Shown: positions 4,474 through 5,261 of the stretch, in pieces
How the letters are laid out: each line of letters begins with the position of its first letter
Numbering within the stretch: the stretch's first letter is position 1
Origin: Candidatus Methanoplasma sp.
Lineage (GTDB): Archaea > Thermoplasmatota > Thermoplasmata > Methanomassiliicoccales > Methanomethylophilaceae
Reading direction: 5' to 3'
NCBI GenBank assembly: GCA_031254265.1
Contig: JAIRUV010000136.1
Location: 1-5,261, forward strand
DNA length: 5,261 nt
Translations under genes and position numbers: made by a program
The notes under the pieces: generated by a model
What the model was told of the DNA's origin: nothing
The model's database searches: none
Seen by the model: the letters and a program-made list of their open reading frames with translations, nothing else

Positions 4474-5261
4474 ATGGAGGACTGGATATCTGACAATTTA
4501 GACAAAGCCGGCGAGCTGGCATCCTGCGGTCTTTGCGACCGCTGTCTCGGAAGGATGTTCGGAAAGCTCGGGACCGGTATGACCAACGATGCCCGCGGCA
4601 GGATGATAAAGGATGCCCTGTCAGAGAATGGAAAGGATGTCCCAGATGCGGAGTTCTGCAGCCTCTGCGAGAACGTGTTCGACCTTTTGGACAGGTTCGC
4701 ATGCGCTGTGGCGGACAGCATAAACAGCATAGATTCAGACAACTTCCTCGTAGGCTCCAGAGTGGAGCCGGACATCTCTGCCAGAGAGACCGTTCTCTGG
4801 GAGAAGTACGGCCTGGAGAATGCAGAGTCGATCAAGACCGAGCTCAACAGAGAGATAGGTAAACTTGCCCTCCCTATGATCAACCGCCCCGTGGAGTTCA
4901 AGAATCCTCAGGTGGTCGCCTGCATCGATACCAGATTTGCGGATGTCTCCCTCGACATAGCGCCGATATTCATAGCCGGAAGATACACCAAGTACAGCCG
5001 CGAGATACCTCAGACCATATGGCCCTGCAGAGCATGCAAGGGAAAAGGATGTCCCAGATGCGGAGGGACCGGAAAGATGTACCAGACGTCCGTTCAGGAG
5101 ATAATAGGCGACATCGCGCTGGAGATGTCCGGCGGAGAGGAACACTTCTTCCATGGAATGGGGAGGGAGGACATTGACGCCAGGATGCTCGGCGACGGAC
5201 GGCCGTTCGTGCTGGAGATAAACAGGCCCAGGAAAAGGGACATAGACCTTGACGAGCTTGA
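4474..5261 (+). CDS. pus10: tRNA pseudouridine synthase Pus10, 3' end outside the window
   Basis: The frame is open from ATG 4474 to the window edge, giving 262 complete codons of a protein that is normally near 400 residues. Archaeal Pus10 makes pseudouridine 54 and 55 in the tRNA T-loop. The N-terminal part has the zinc-type cysteines C18, C21 and C24 followed by LGRMFGKLGTGMTNDARG, and then C62-x2-C65. A central THUMP-like region follows. A second knuckle, C185-x2-C188-x4-C193-x2-C196 followed by GGTGK, is typical of archaeal Pus10. The catalytic motif HGMGREDIDARMLGDGRPFV has the likely nucleophile D233, the Asp of GRED, which aligns with the Asp of GRTD in TruA. The gene starts 9 bases after the KH gene's stop and in the same frame. 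The only nearby purine-rich site is a weak GTGAG at that stop. A 22-base exact repeat lies inside the gene at 4632-4653 and 5044-5065. Confidence 0.96.
   Translation, partial: MEDWISDNLDKAGELASCGLCDRCLGRMFGKLGTGMTNDARGRMIKDALSENGKDVPDAEFCSLCENVFDLLDRFACAVADSINSIDSDNFLVGSRVEPDISARETVLWEKYGLENAESIKTELNREIGKLALPMINRPVEFKNPQVVACIDTRFADVSLDIAPIFIAGRYTKYSREIPQTIWPCRACKGKGCPRCGGTGKMYQTSVQEIIGDIALEMSGGEEHFFHGMGREDIDARMLGDGRPFVLEINRPRKRDIDLDEL
4632..4653 (+). repeat. Copy 1 of a 22-base exact direct repeat within pus10
   Basis: These 22 bases are identical to 5044-5065, 412 bases downstream. Here the pus10 frame reads them as K-D-V-P-D-A-E, in the linker between C24 and C62. The spacing is not a multiple of three, so the two copies are read in different frames. 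One shifted frame of this copy spells G-C-P-R-C-G, the residues the second copy encodes in the true frame. Confidence 0.85.
5044..5065 (+). repeat. Copy 2 of a 22-base exact direct repeat within pus10
   Basis: Identical to 4632-4653. In the pus10 frame it encodes K-G-C-P-R-C-G, the second half of the conserved zinc knuckle (C193, C196). Because this copy lies in a conserved motif, it is the likelier source sequence, and the upstream copy is more likely derived. Confidence 0.85.

Noticed and set aside
4462..4476. Readthrough of TGA making a KH-Pus10 fusion
   Set aside because: The two genes share a frame with only a stop and three codons between, but Pus10 has its own Met at a sensible place and nothing suggests TGA recoding.
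4533..4862. Plus-strand frame with a GCPRCG motif overlapping pus10
   Set aside because: The motif comes only from the shifted reading of the 22-base repeat. The pus10 frame is open throughout with family motifs on both sides, so this is not a separate gene.
1..5261. CRISPR array, insertion sequence or prophage
   Set aside because: No regularly spaced repeats, transposase-like protein or terminal inverted repeats were seen. Apart from the noted gaps the window is filled with housekeeping-type genes.

Overview
The window looks archaeal and euryarchaeal. It carries an aIF1A, a RIO1-type kinase, a two-KH-domain protein of the Dim2/Krr1 kind and an archaeal-type Pus10, with TATA-like boxes, oligo-T tracts and GGAGGT/GGTGA-type Shine-Dalgarno sites. 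An EhaR-like HAD protein and a cobalamin/iron-sulfur reductase-like protein suggest a methanogen or close relative. A member of the Thermoplasmata, such as Methanomassiliicoccales, is my guess from the overall look of the proteins, not a demonstrated assignment. All six visible stop codons are TGA.

Layout. (1) 1-1622, plus strand: the 3' part of a PurN-like formyltransferase gene, then 9 bases later an EhaR-like HAD-fold protein whose catalytic acids appear to be substituted. (2) 1628-1703, minus strand: tRNA-Glu(UUC), tail-to-tail with the HAD gene and only 5 bases from its stop. (3) 1704-1840: a promoter-rich intergenic region holding the tRNA promoter on the minus strand and, on the plus strand, a TATA box, a perfect inverted repeat over the predicted start site, a T7 tract and a second small hairpin. 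(4) 1841-2635: a QueG-like two-[4Fe-4S] protein. (5) 2636-2775: an intergenic region with two perfect inverted repeats, one a 36-base hairpin, followed by the aIF1A promoter. (6) 2776-5261: a tight co-directional run of aIF1A, rio1, KH protein (ATGA overlap with rio1) and pus10, which continues past the window end.

How the genes fit together. The last block is a translation and ribosome-biogenesis operon. aIF1A acts on the small subunit in initiation, Rio1 and the KH protein are late small-subunit maturation factors, and Pus10 makes pseudouridine in the tRNA T-loop. The first two genes may be co-transcribed, but no shared pathway can be read from them. The QueG-like gene stands alone, with its own regulated-looking promoter.

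Most notable: a 22-base exact direct repeat inside pus10 read in two different frames; the substituted active site of the HAD protein; a likely CUG start for rio1; and unexplained inverted repeats on both sides of the QueG-like gene. I did not find an obviously new multi-gene system.
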